Shown piece after piece: positions 1 to 8,700 of a DNA stretch of 13,054 nt (its first letter is position 1; each line of letters opens with the position of its first letter). The DNA lies in assembly GCA_910592205.1 (NCBI GenBank), contig CAJVPJ010001033.1, forward strand, positions 1-13,054. Reading direction: 5' to 3'. The position numbers and the translations under genes were made by a program. The stretch comes from Paraglomus occultum. Its lineage: Eukaryota; Glomeromycota; Glomeromycetes; Paraglomerales; Paraglomeraceae. The notes below the pieces were generated by a model. That model was given only the letters and a program-made list of their open reading frames with translations, searched no databases and was not told where the DNA came from.

Positions 1-64
1 GAAATAATGATATCATTTTCTTATTCTGGAAAGAAAATATAGTAATAACTGATTATTTTTCTAG

Positions 65-183
65 TTTGGCATGTAAAAACGCCCGTTCGGCTCACCAAAC
101 AATTCATCCTCGGGCGTTACATCGGAGCAACTCTTGACAAGAAAATCGTCCTTTTAGCAACAGAGCAACTTGCAACAGATTAA
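65..183 (+). CDS. Probable terminal exon of an unidentified gene (5' part outside window)
   Basis: I do not recognise this protein. What can be seen is a good 3' splice site ending at base 64 (branch-like AATAACTGAT, a T-run, then CTAG). It is followed by an open frame that starts one base into a codon and runs 38 codons to TAA at 181-183. The translation begins WHVKTPVRLTKQ, includes FILGRYIGATLDKK and ends TEQLATD. It is compositionally like the C-terminus of a globular protein and more GC-rich than its surroundings. The other two plus frames and the minus frames contain stops here. If real, the gene enters from the left and converges on the minus-strand dynactin gene. The alternative is a chance open frame of 38 codons, which is quite possible at this length. 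Confidence 0.42.
78..118. repeat. Perfect 8-bp inverted repeat with 25-base spacer
   Basis: AACGCCCG at 78-85 is the exact reverse complement of CGGGCGTT at 111-118. It lies inside the candidate terminal exon, so it may simply be coding sequence. As RNA it could form a GC-rich hairpin just upstream of the stop codon. Confidence 0.5.
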
Positions 184-748
184 TACTTGTTAGCAATTTA
201 CATCGTAATAGTAAACTAATCCTGCAGACTAGCGAATCGACTTGTTTTCGCTTATCTGACATTGTAAAACCTTTTTTTATCCCCTTGTAAATAACAGAAC
301 TGTTTACGCTTAAACTATTCGATTGCCATTATTAAGTAATCATTCTAGCAAAGTGTTATATTTAGAGTTCATGGTATTCGCGAACCTACAGATCGCAGAG
401 GTTATTCATCACAAAACGACCATAACACTCAAAACCCATCTTAGAGAGGAGATTGAAATGAAGGATTGTTGCGCTGACCAAAGATCAATTGATACACACA
501 CAGTTCAGGGTCGCAAGCTGAAACCTCAAATGTGATGAATACAAAGTGCCATATTCATGTGATGCTGTAGGAAAATTTTCTTTCTTTTATTTATGAAAAG
601 GGAAGTGAAGTGTATAATAATGCCATATAAATTATGCCCGGAGAGTGTAATGAGTTAGAATGCACACACTAACCATGCTTGCTTGAGATTCTCATTGCCA
701 TGTCAGCTATTTTGCCCAACAACAGCAAATTCGTCTACGAATCTCATT
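184..748. other. Convergent intergenic region / 3' UTRs
   Basis: No convincing gene was found. The stretch is AT-rich and should hold the 3' UTR of the candidate plus-strand gene (stop at 183) and that of the minus-strand dynactin gene (stop at 749). A 70-codon plus-strand open frame at 323-535 has no splice context or recognisable motif and was not called. Confidence 0.6.
586..591 (-). terminator. Candidate polyadenylation signal for dynactin subunit 6
   Basis: The minus strand reads AATAAA about 160 bases downstream of the TAG stop at 749. Its position supports a transcript that extends through the Arg-Asp-rich last exon instead of ending at the upstream intron. Confidence 0.4.
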
Positions 749-2287
749 CTACGTTTCTCTGGCTACACCAACTTTCTTAGCGGCTTCCTTATCACGAGTG
801 TCTCTTTTCTCTTTGTCGTGGGAATCCTTGTCTCGAGCCACCTCCCGAGCCTCATCGCGAGATTTGTCACGAGCTCTATCGTGAGACTTGTCCCGATGAT
901 CTTTATCGTGAGACCGATGTTCTCTTCGAGATCTGTCACGAGACTCTTTCTCATTCCTGGTCGACTTGCTCTCACTACCGCCCTATAGAACAGAAGACGG
1001 ATGTGAGATTATGAAGACATTAGTTGGCCTAACGAGATTAGCCAATGTAAAGCATACCCGAATATGATTGAATTTCGGAAGCGTATCACGGAGATATTCT
1101 AGATGGCGTGTGTGTAGATTTGCTTGCTACGTGGTGGACAAGATTTTATTTTAACATACTTGCGGCAAGAAAAAAAGAAGAAGAAGCAAGCAACAATAAT
1201 AATGCAGTTGGACTTACATTTGTATTAACAGTTTGAACTCTTCGGTTATGCATATTTCCATATATGACAGTGTTGTCGGGAATGACCTCATCTGTCCTTG
1301 TAGAACAAACAGCCCCAATGACACAGTTGTCCCCCACAGATGTTTTTCCCAGAACGCTAGCTGAATAACGAGTTAATAGACAGAACGCACTAACACAAAA
1401 GATCGTCATGCACCATAAGCATATTCCACACCTTTGGCTTCTATGACATTTTTATTTCCGATCTTGGAACCTTCTATATCTGCAAAATTAAGGTATGCGA
1501 GTTAAAGGAGTTATTGGATATCAAACAACAAAGATCTGAGAACGTATTCGAAAAGTGGCTTACAGCATCCAACTTCAAACACATTGTCGTCACCGATCAT
1601 CAATGGCTTTGTTGACCTAATGTCAATTATATTGAAAATCTGAGTTATAATACGAAACGATCAAAGCTGGGGGGAATTCCGATTAAATAATATTCAGTTT
1701 TTTGACATACTTGTTTACTATTATGACCTTCTCCTCGATTATATTATTCACACCAATACGTATTGGACCTGATTCGGCCAATATTTTACATTGCGGATTT
1801 AACACCGTACCTACAAACGTAAACATTCATTGTAAGCCATCATATAGTCATAACATGCTACAACGCTCGAAATTCATCAATCGTGACTCACCTGCACCTA
1901 CAATCAAGGTTATGTAATGTAGTCACATAATATTAGTATCACCTGTAGTAAACACACCAAGAAATATGGCTCGTCTTATCGTAGTTCACATACCGACAGA
2001 TATTTCTCCTCTCAATTCCGTATCCTGACAAACAATCGCATGCTTGCCTAAGGTTAGACTGTCTTTATTTCTACAAGAGAATCAGCAAGTCAACCAAAAC
2101 ATCATAAAGTATCGTAAGCAATTACAGACATCCTACAAATGCCCAACACGTCGTTTATCTCTCGAATACTTGTCTAAACATCCTCCCAGTCTTTTCCTCG
2201 TACCGACCTTCCCATTTTACCGGCATAATAAGAAGACGAAACTCCTTCAATGGAGTTTACCTTTGCAGGTCTAGTAGCTGCTGCCAT
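749..2287 (-). CDS. Dynactin subunit 6 (p27) with an added Arg/Asp-rich C-terminal tail
   Basis: Dynactin p27 is a left-handed beta-helix protein of the dynactin pointed-end complex, which links cytoplasmic dynein to cargo. Exons in reading order are 2287-2261 (tentative), 2070-1994, 1897-1892, 1810-1711, 1616-1564, 1479-1432, 1360-1218, 1126-1058 and 982-749. Hexapeptide helix turns follow in order (LTLGKH, AIVCQD, TELRGE, ISVGAG, TVLNPQ, CKILAE). Family-typical segments come next: IGDDNVFEVGC, IGNKNVIEAKA, EVIPDNTVIYG and the closing helix HLEYLRDTLPKFNHI. That core is about 175 residues, the usual family length. The last exon then adds 77 residues dense in RD, KD, SR and HD pairs. The start ATG at 2287 has good context and a good donor, but its phase does not fit exon 2, so the first junction is unresolved. 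The family call is very secure, the tail probable, and the N-terminus uncertain. Confidence 0.9.
983..1057 (-). other. 75-base dynactin intron whose acceptor TAG is an in-frame stop
   Basis: The donor is CGG|GTATGC after the codons for NHIR, and the acceptor is TTCTATAG. A branch-like GCTAAT lies inside. The intron is exactly 25 codons long and open in the reading frame until its last three bases, TAG. Splicing gives the Arg/Asp-rich tail. Retention gives a core protein with a 24-residue uncharged ending. Which form is made is inference. Confidence 0.6.
1892..1897 (-). other. Six-base microexon (GTGCAG) in the dynactin p27 gene
   Basis: The exon ending at 1994 stops as GTC G, and the exon starting at 1810 begins GT ACG. 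Joined directly they read VGTV, two residues short of a helix turn. GTGCAG at 1897-1892 is flanked by an acceptor (CCTTGATTGTAG) and a donor (GTGAGT). Including it gives VGAGTV, which restores the six-residue beta-helix register seen in human p27 (IGPRTV). Confidence 0.7.
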
Positions 2288-3217
2288 TTATCTAGAGACG
2301 GACGAGTTCAACGAGTAATTGGAAATGTGGAGTTATACCCAAGGCAAGGGTTTGGAGGGGGAAGCGCATGATTACTTGGATTGAAACACGGTTACACTCA
2401 TGATGATCAGCGTGGGTCAAAAATGATCCACACGTGAATATCGAAATTTGGGCTCTCCTTTTTACAATGTTTTTGTTTAATAAGGAAAAAGCCGGCAAAC
2501 AGGAAGACGAAAAGGCGAAATATTGATGTGGAATTAATATCAGAGGTGTTATTCGTGTCATGTCAATGATTTAACGGGTTGAGAATGTGCGTAGCAATGG
2601 TAAATGACATGAACGTCTAATGCACATTCGATTAGGTTAATAGCATTCGCTAGTGCAATTGATGTATCATTCTCTGGTGGGAATAATAAAATTGCGTGCA
2701 TATCTATCACATTATATTCAATCCACAACCCATTTAGGCTTACAATCATTCGATTTGCAGAGTATATGAGTAGAGAGAACTGTACTGTAAACCAGAAGAT
2801 ATGGAGAGGGTGTTGATTTTGCAAATGGCAGTATCTCAGAATAAAAGTCTACTCGATCTCCTGTATTTCGTAGATTAAATTGTCCCAGCAGGCATTATCG
2901 AATCATTCTTCCTTAGCCGCTACGCATAAACATTTTTTAATTGAATTTTCTGAATCATGCGGAATATTTCAAAGGGACACTGCTATCATTAAAAATTCAT
3001 GTGTGCTTTATAGAGCTACAAAACGCCAAAGACGGGTGAACCGCAACAGCTTTTGAATTAAACAAGTCAAGGGGGGAGGGTTTGGTTCTTTTTCATGAAG
3101 TTTATTTCTCATTATACGTATGCCTTAAATGGTAATTATTTCGTTAAGTGAATCTTTAGCCAAGCGGAAATTCTATTTACGGTGACATGTTATTGGAAGC
3201 GTGTTAACCCTGTCCAT
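2288..3217. other. Intergenic region: CSN5 3' UTR and dynactin promoter
   Basis: No gene was found between the CSN5 stop and the dynactin start. Two minus-strand open frames of 88-89 codons (2292-2561 and 2558-2824) show no family motif and no splice logic linking them to either neighbour. A CACGTG palindrome lies at 2431-2436, about 145 bases upstream of the dynactin ATG. No clear TATA box was seen. Confidence 0.55.
3101..3106 (-). terminator. Candidate polyadenylation signal for CSN5
   Basis: The minus strand reads AATAAA about 112 bases beyond the CSN5 stop at 3218-3220. This is a usual distance for a fungal 3' UTR. Confidence 0.4.
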
Positions 3218-5223
3218 CTATTTTTTATTAAATAAAACGTTTTTAAGTATCTGCGAGATCAGACCGTGTGTTGCTTCAATAGTAATCTTGTTGCTGTATA
3301 ACCCAGAAACAATTCGGATTATTTAAAATTCACAAGTCATTATCATTTTAAAAAACACATTTTGTAGCTCTCACCTATCCCTGGTAACTTTGCTTAACGG
3401 ACCCTCTTCGACCTTCTTCTTGTCCCCAGCATTACCACTCGAACTGGATGATCCACTTGGTCCGGCCGATGCCGACACGTTGGATGTAGATGAAGATGCC
3501 GTTGGAGATGATGCGCCTATGCGATTTCCACTTCCGAGGCCGCCAGTTACAAATCCAGCAATACGACCGCTTTGTTGAATTTGTGATTCTGTTTGCTCTA
3601 ATTTCTCGGCCAAATCTGAGATTTGACGAGCAGCATACCCACGATTCTATAAATCAATTAAATTAGTTGGCGGGGTAATAATACAAACATGTTGACCATT
3701 TCTTCAATACTCACTGCTATGAGTGGTGACTGTGATAAAGTATTGACCCAGTATTTGTTCCATAGCAACTCAAGCAAGTGAGTGTCGAGCGTTGATTTAA
3801 AGTATGAAATCTCCAATTGATAGTATCTATTAAAAAAAACCAATCGCGCGTTATTAATTTGACCATTAACGTAAATCAGAATAACAATAGTTGGAGTTTA
3901 AATCTTACTGTTTACAGTGAACTCCAAAATCTTCAATTTTGCTGAGCGGAATTGTCTGATACTCGGATGGACCTTCATCCGGTGCTTTGTAACCCTAACA
4001 ATAAAATCAAAATGCCGTGAGTACATTATCATCCAAGCAATTACAAGACATTATAAAGTACCTCTGGGTATGTTCTGAATGCGCCTATTTCTACTTTTCC
4101 GGCTGCTATTGTACGATTAGGATCAATCTGACGTTTGCGCAAGGGTGTCAGTTAATGATAAAATGAAAAACGTAAATACTGTCCATCTCTCCCAATCTCA
4201 ATCTATGCCATTCCCAAATATCATTACATACGACGACGGCAACCCATGGATCTTGGTACTGCTGATTAGACATCTGCGTGGTCACATCGATACCAGATAA
4301 CCAGCACCCGTAACCAGGATGACTATGATACCACCCAACAATATTCTCGAGCCTACCAGCCTATCCAAAGGAAAAAAAAAAGTCAGCAAACCAACATGAA
4401 AAATACCGACAAGGATTCATTTAGACACCTGGAATATCTAACCTGTTCAATGGTAGTCTGATATGTAACCATATATTCATTAGCTTCATCTGCCGCGTTG
4501 ACTCTTGTCTCTGTCCCTTCAACGGGCAGCGCGAACGCATCCATGATTATAATCGTGCTGCCATCAATTTTACCCTGCATTAGTCCCATGACTTCGATAT
4601 TTCCTCCTGACCTAGCATGCATAACCTATCATCAGAGGACATGTTAGTGAGAAATTTCTTAATTACAAATCAGCAAGATGGCAACAGGAATTAGATCGTT
4701 AAAGGTTCGAGCGTGACGCGCTGCGTCATAACAAAGCCGCCGCAGAATCAAATACAGAATACTAAAGTGTGTATATATGTAATCGGATTGAATACAACTA
4801 TCGTTTGCAAAGAGATGATAGATCTTACCATTTTTATGAGAGCCACCGCTGACATCTTGACTTTATTAAAATAATGAGGACTAGAAGCAAAAGATTGAAA
4901 ATTGTGAATACATCAATTATATTAACATGAAATGTTAAACTCTAGCAAACCACATCATATTTGCAAATAATATTGTTTCAATTGATTTAGATAAAGGTCC
5001 CAGAGACTGTTCTTGAACGCTCCAAGTATATTTATTATAGGTTGGATTCTTTCATGCGCAAAAACTCCTATTGACAATAAACATACTCTTTGGTCCATGA
5101 CTTCTCCGTCCGTGCCCGAGTCTGTTCTTGACTATCATATCGATATATCCAGTCTTGTGTTGGATCGACTTCAGTAATGTTATTAGCAAATTCAAAGTTT
5201 TTGCGAGGAATATCTACATCCAT
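3218..5223 (-). CDS. COP9 signalosome subunit 5 (JAMM deneddylase)
   Basis: CSN5 is the zinc metalloprotease of the COP9 signalosome; it removes NEDD8 from cullins and so controls cullin-RING ubiquitin ligases. Exons in reading order are 5223-5087, 4880-4829, 4625-4443, 4360-4232, 4127-4062, 3994-3909, 3826-3715, 3646-3375 and 3293-3218; all junctions are GT-AG and in phase, giving 370 residues. The MPN+ domain spans about residues 53-190. The JAMM set is complete: Glu74 in [10 protein letters not shown], then [14 protein letters not shown] with His136, His138 and Asp149, so the enzyme should be active. The C-terminal helices follow ([23 protein letters not shown]). A Ser/Gly/Ala-rich insert at about residues 290-330 explains the extra length over human CSN5 (334 residues). 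A TGA at 3373-3371 looks like the end, but it lies in the donor AG|GTGAG; the true last exon encodes [12 protein letters not shown]. Confidence 0.95.
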
Positions 5224-5269
5224 TGTGAGCGAGTCCTTATTACACTGATTTTATTGAAGCAAGGATAAA

Positions 5270-5278
5270 CCATATATA
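5270..5278 (-). promoter_or_regulatory. TATA-like element upstream of CSN5
   Basis: The minus strand reads TATATATGG about 50 bases upstream of the CSN5 ATG. The position is plausible for a short 5' UTR, but the region is AT-rich, so a chance match is likely enough. Confidence 0.28.
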
Positions 5279-5584
5279 GTAGTAGTAGACAAATATCTAT
5301 CTCACGTGCCACCGCAGAGTCTAAACTATGAATAGATTTCACAATGAAAATTATTACTGCGCGCGAACTTGACTTGTGATCGCGCGTAGACCAAATAAAT
5401 TTATATCCACACGTCGACAATTATTATCCCACTCAAGAACACCAGGGTTGATTAGAAACGGTATATTATAAATAACATGAATTTATACAGATATTTTGTA
5501 ATAGGTTGACTAATCACATATGGTTGGATATCTGTCAATCACGTTGAATACTTGATCTGTTTAATTCAATTATTTACTTTTTTT

Positions 5585-5590
5585 TTTATT
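5585..5590 (-). terminator. Candidate polyadenylation signal for pyruvate carboxylase
   Basis: The minus strand reads AATAAA about 145 bases past the stop at 5733-5735, next to a long A-run. Its position is typical, but the local AT-richness lowers certainty. Confidence 0.35.
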
Positions 5591-5657
5591 ATAAAAATTA
5601 AAACGATTATTAAATATATCGATTAACTTATAGCAACGGCAACTATCTTTGACCATG

Positions 5658-5682
5658 AATATAAATATAAATATAAATAAAA
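5658..5682. repeat. Short AATATA hexamer tandem repeat
   Basis: About four imperfect copies of AATATA (AATATAAATATAAATATAAA and on) lie in the pyruvate carboxylase 3' region. This looks like simple AT-rich microsatellite sequence. Confidence 0.6.
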
Positions 5683-5732
5683 GCTACGACTTGTAATACG
5701 ACCATTTTGGCATCCTCCAGGGATACACCGGA

Positions 5733-8700
5733 CTATTCTTTGACTATTTTTATTATCAAATCACCAGCATTAATCGAATCGCTCTCTTTCACGGCAACGT
5801 AATCAACCCTTCCGCTGACCGGTGAAGAGACTATTGTCTCCATCTTCATTGCTGATAATACACAGATTGGATCGCCTACCATGATAGTGGCTCCGGCTAA
5901 ATTAAAAAAAAAATAATGATTAGAAAAATGTAGCAATGTATATACAGGAATATATATATAATGACAGATTGCGATGCTTACGTTGGACTCGCACTTCGAC
6001 TATAACACCAGGCATTGGAGCACCAATATCACCTGGTTTACCAGGATCAGCCTTCTCCCTTTGAACGCTTTCGACGGCTGCATACATAGATAAATAAAGA
6101 GTAAGTAAACATGCAAAAACCGAATATCCAACCAATACAAGCATCCAAATTTTGGCTGTAATTCCTATTCTACTGGATTTCTCTCAACAGTCGATTTTTG
6201 ATCCAATCAATTTCCTTGTCACAACCCAGAAACCCGAACGTACCTGCTCCCTTATCGTCAACGCCGACTGCTCTAGACTCTCCATTCAACTCAAAGAACA
6301 CTTCTCTCTTTCCGGTATGCGCATTCAGCGGCCCCGTAGCCAAGTACTTTATAATCAAAGTCACACCCTCTTCCAAGGCTATGCTAAACTCTTCTCCGAT
6401 ATCAGGCTTGGCTAGGAAATATCGAGTGGGAATGACGGATACGTCACCATACGTCTCGACGAAATCGCGGTATGCTTTGAATACCTCGGGGTACAGCGCA
6501 GCCGAGCATACGTCAACGTCGCGAATACTGCGTTTATATTTGTCGATCAGTTCTTGTTTCTTGGCTTCGAAATCAAAGGCAGGGAGAGTAGCTCCTGGGC
6601 GGCCATCGACACGCGAGAGGTCTTTAACGATCTGTAACGGAATTGCGCAGAGGGAGGGAGAAATGTTGCGTTATGAGCATTTTTTGAACGGTAGTGATAT
6701 ATAATGCATATGCGGATGTCTCTAATAAACTAGACTTACATGAGAACGAAGAGGTTCTGGAAATCCGCCATATGGTTGACCGAGATATCCTTGGAAGAAA
6801 TCTACAACCGATGTAGGGAAAGAAAGCGTCTGTGCCCGCTCGATCACCTAATGGATGTTGTGTGTTATTCAATTAGCACCCAGCGTTGCTTTTTGCCGTG
6901 CCCACACACCCAACACTTACGTCGTTATAACTGAGCTTATTAGACACCATAAATTGAGCCAAGTCTCCAACAACCTTTGAACTCGGAGTGACTTTAATAA
7001 TATCTCCACACAGTTTATTCGCCTCGGTATACGCCTTTTTAATCTCTTTCCATCGCGTACCCAATCCCAACTGTTGCGATTGGAACATGAGATTTGTGTA
7101 TTGCCCGCCCGGCATTTCGTGCACGTAAACAGATGAATCGCCGGCATGAACTCCCGACTCGAAGCAGCTGTAAACCAAGCGACATTGTTCCCAGTAGCTG
7201 TTGATGGCATGTACATCCTCTAGGCGAATGCCAGTGCCTAAATCGGAATGTTCTAATGCCGAGACTACTGCTCCCATGGATGGCTGAGAAGTTACGCCCG
7301 ACATACCTATTGATGCGATTGGCGGTTGATAAGTCGGATATGTTTGATTTAACCTCGTTACACTCCAAGCAATCCACTCCAACACTACTTACTGTCAATT
7401 GCCAGATCAATGATATCAGCTCCGGCCGCTGCTGCTGCCAACATGCTTGCGACACCGGTTCCGGCAGTATCGTGCGTATGCACATGAATAGGCAAATTTG
7501 GCCATTTCTTTCTAATAGCTCCAATCAAAATCGTTGCAGCGTTAGGTTTCAATAATCCAGCCATATCCTTGATAGCCAACACGTGTATGCCCTCATTGAC
7601 CAGCTGTTCGGTAAGTTTCAGATAGTAATCCAAATTGTATTTCGTCTTGTTCGGATTTGACACGTCACCGGAATAACATATCGCTGCTTCAACTACTCCA
7701 CCAGCTTTCTTGACCGCATCTATACCCAGACGGAGATTTTCGATGTAATTGAGAGAGTCGAATATACGGAAAATATCCATTCCGGTTTCTTTGGCTTTTT
7801 TGCAAAATTCATAGACGACGTTGTCTGGGTACGATGTGTAGCCAACGGCATTTGCGCCTCGAAGAAGCATTTGGAAGGGAATGTTTGGAACTAGTGCACG
7901 AAGTTTAGCCTAATGCGAAAGAGCAATGCGATTGCGGGTGTGGATCAGTCAATGGTAACTGACGCGTGCATACACTTGTCAAATTGTATTAATTACTTAC
8001 GAGTCTGTCCCATGGATCTTCATATAAAAATCGCATAGAAACATCAAACGTAGCACCACCCCACATTTCTAAAGAGTACGCATTGGCAAGAGCATGGGCT
8101 GTGTGCGGAGCAATATTCAAAAGATCTACAAAAGGCGGAAACCCCGATTAATAATGGTAAGATATTCACCAGAGATTTGATTTAGTAATTTTGTTTATGT
8201 ACCAGCAGTTCTGACTCTGGTTGCCAACAAACTCTGATGAGCATCACGCCATGTAGTATCCATAACCAAGACACCATTGTATTCTCTGACTGCTTTGGCG
8301 AATGCTTCTGGACCATCTGTAACAAGTATATGTCGCCATCCATATTGAGGAGGCTGATAAACATCGACCGGTTCTGGACCCGCCAATGATCGTATTGACG
8401 GAAGCTCTATCTTTTGCTTGAACGCTGGCTCACCCTACAAAAAAAATATATATAGATTATCAACGTATTTCATGCATATCAAATACGTTACCACAAGTCA
8501 ATTCTCTTTCTTTTTTCGATCACTTTACTTACCACTTGTCCTTTGATACTACTTCCATTGACAACCAAGTCACCCAAATATTTCAATACTTTCTGTGCCC
8601 GATTCTTGCTTTCGACCAATTTAAACAATTCTGGCGTATCGTCAATAAACGTAGTCCACGTGTTGCCCGATTTGAACGCCTCGTGTGTCAGCAATCGCTG

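Larger units (their letters stand above)
5224..5732. other. Intergenic region: pyruvate carboxylase 3' UTR and CSN5 promoter
   Basis: No gene is seen in these 509 bases. The half near 5733 is very AT-rich and holds the carboxylase 3' end. The half near 5223 contains a CACGTG at 5303-5308, two GCGCGC-like clusters around 5360-5390 and a TATA-like site. A minus-strand open frame at 5214-5420 overlaps the CSN5 start out of frame and is not called. Confidence 0.6.

Noticed and set aside
763-975. Minus-strand open frame of 70 codons overlapping the dynactin tail
   Set aside because: It is a shadow frame of the Arg/Asp-rich exon. The tail frame is the one that joins in phase to the conserved upstream exons.
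683-988. Plus-strand 101-codon open frame rich in Ser, Leu and Phe
   Set aside because: It is the antisense of the repetitive RD-coding exon, which by composition gives a hydrophobic open frame. No start context or splice support was seen.
4676-4735. tRNA-like GGTTCGAG motif in CSN5 intron 2
   Set aside because: The B-box-like string lacks the following CC, no matching A box lies upstream, and the flanks cannot fold as an acceptor stem.
4922-4938. 7-bp inverted repeat TTAACAT/ATGTTAA with 3-base loop in CSN5 intron 1
   Set aside because: It is short, AT-rich and inside an AT-rich intron; it is likely incidental.
2431-5308. CACGTG boxes upstream of both the dynactin and CSN5 genes as a shared regulator site
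   Set aside because: The same hexamer also occurs inside carboxylase exons and an intron (near 7578, 8657 and 9894), so the two upstream copies are not clearly more than chance.
6198-6704. 168-codon plus-strand open frame
   Set aside because: It is antisense to a pyruvate carboxylase exon with clear homology; its openness comes from codon bias on the opposite strand.
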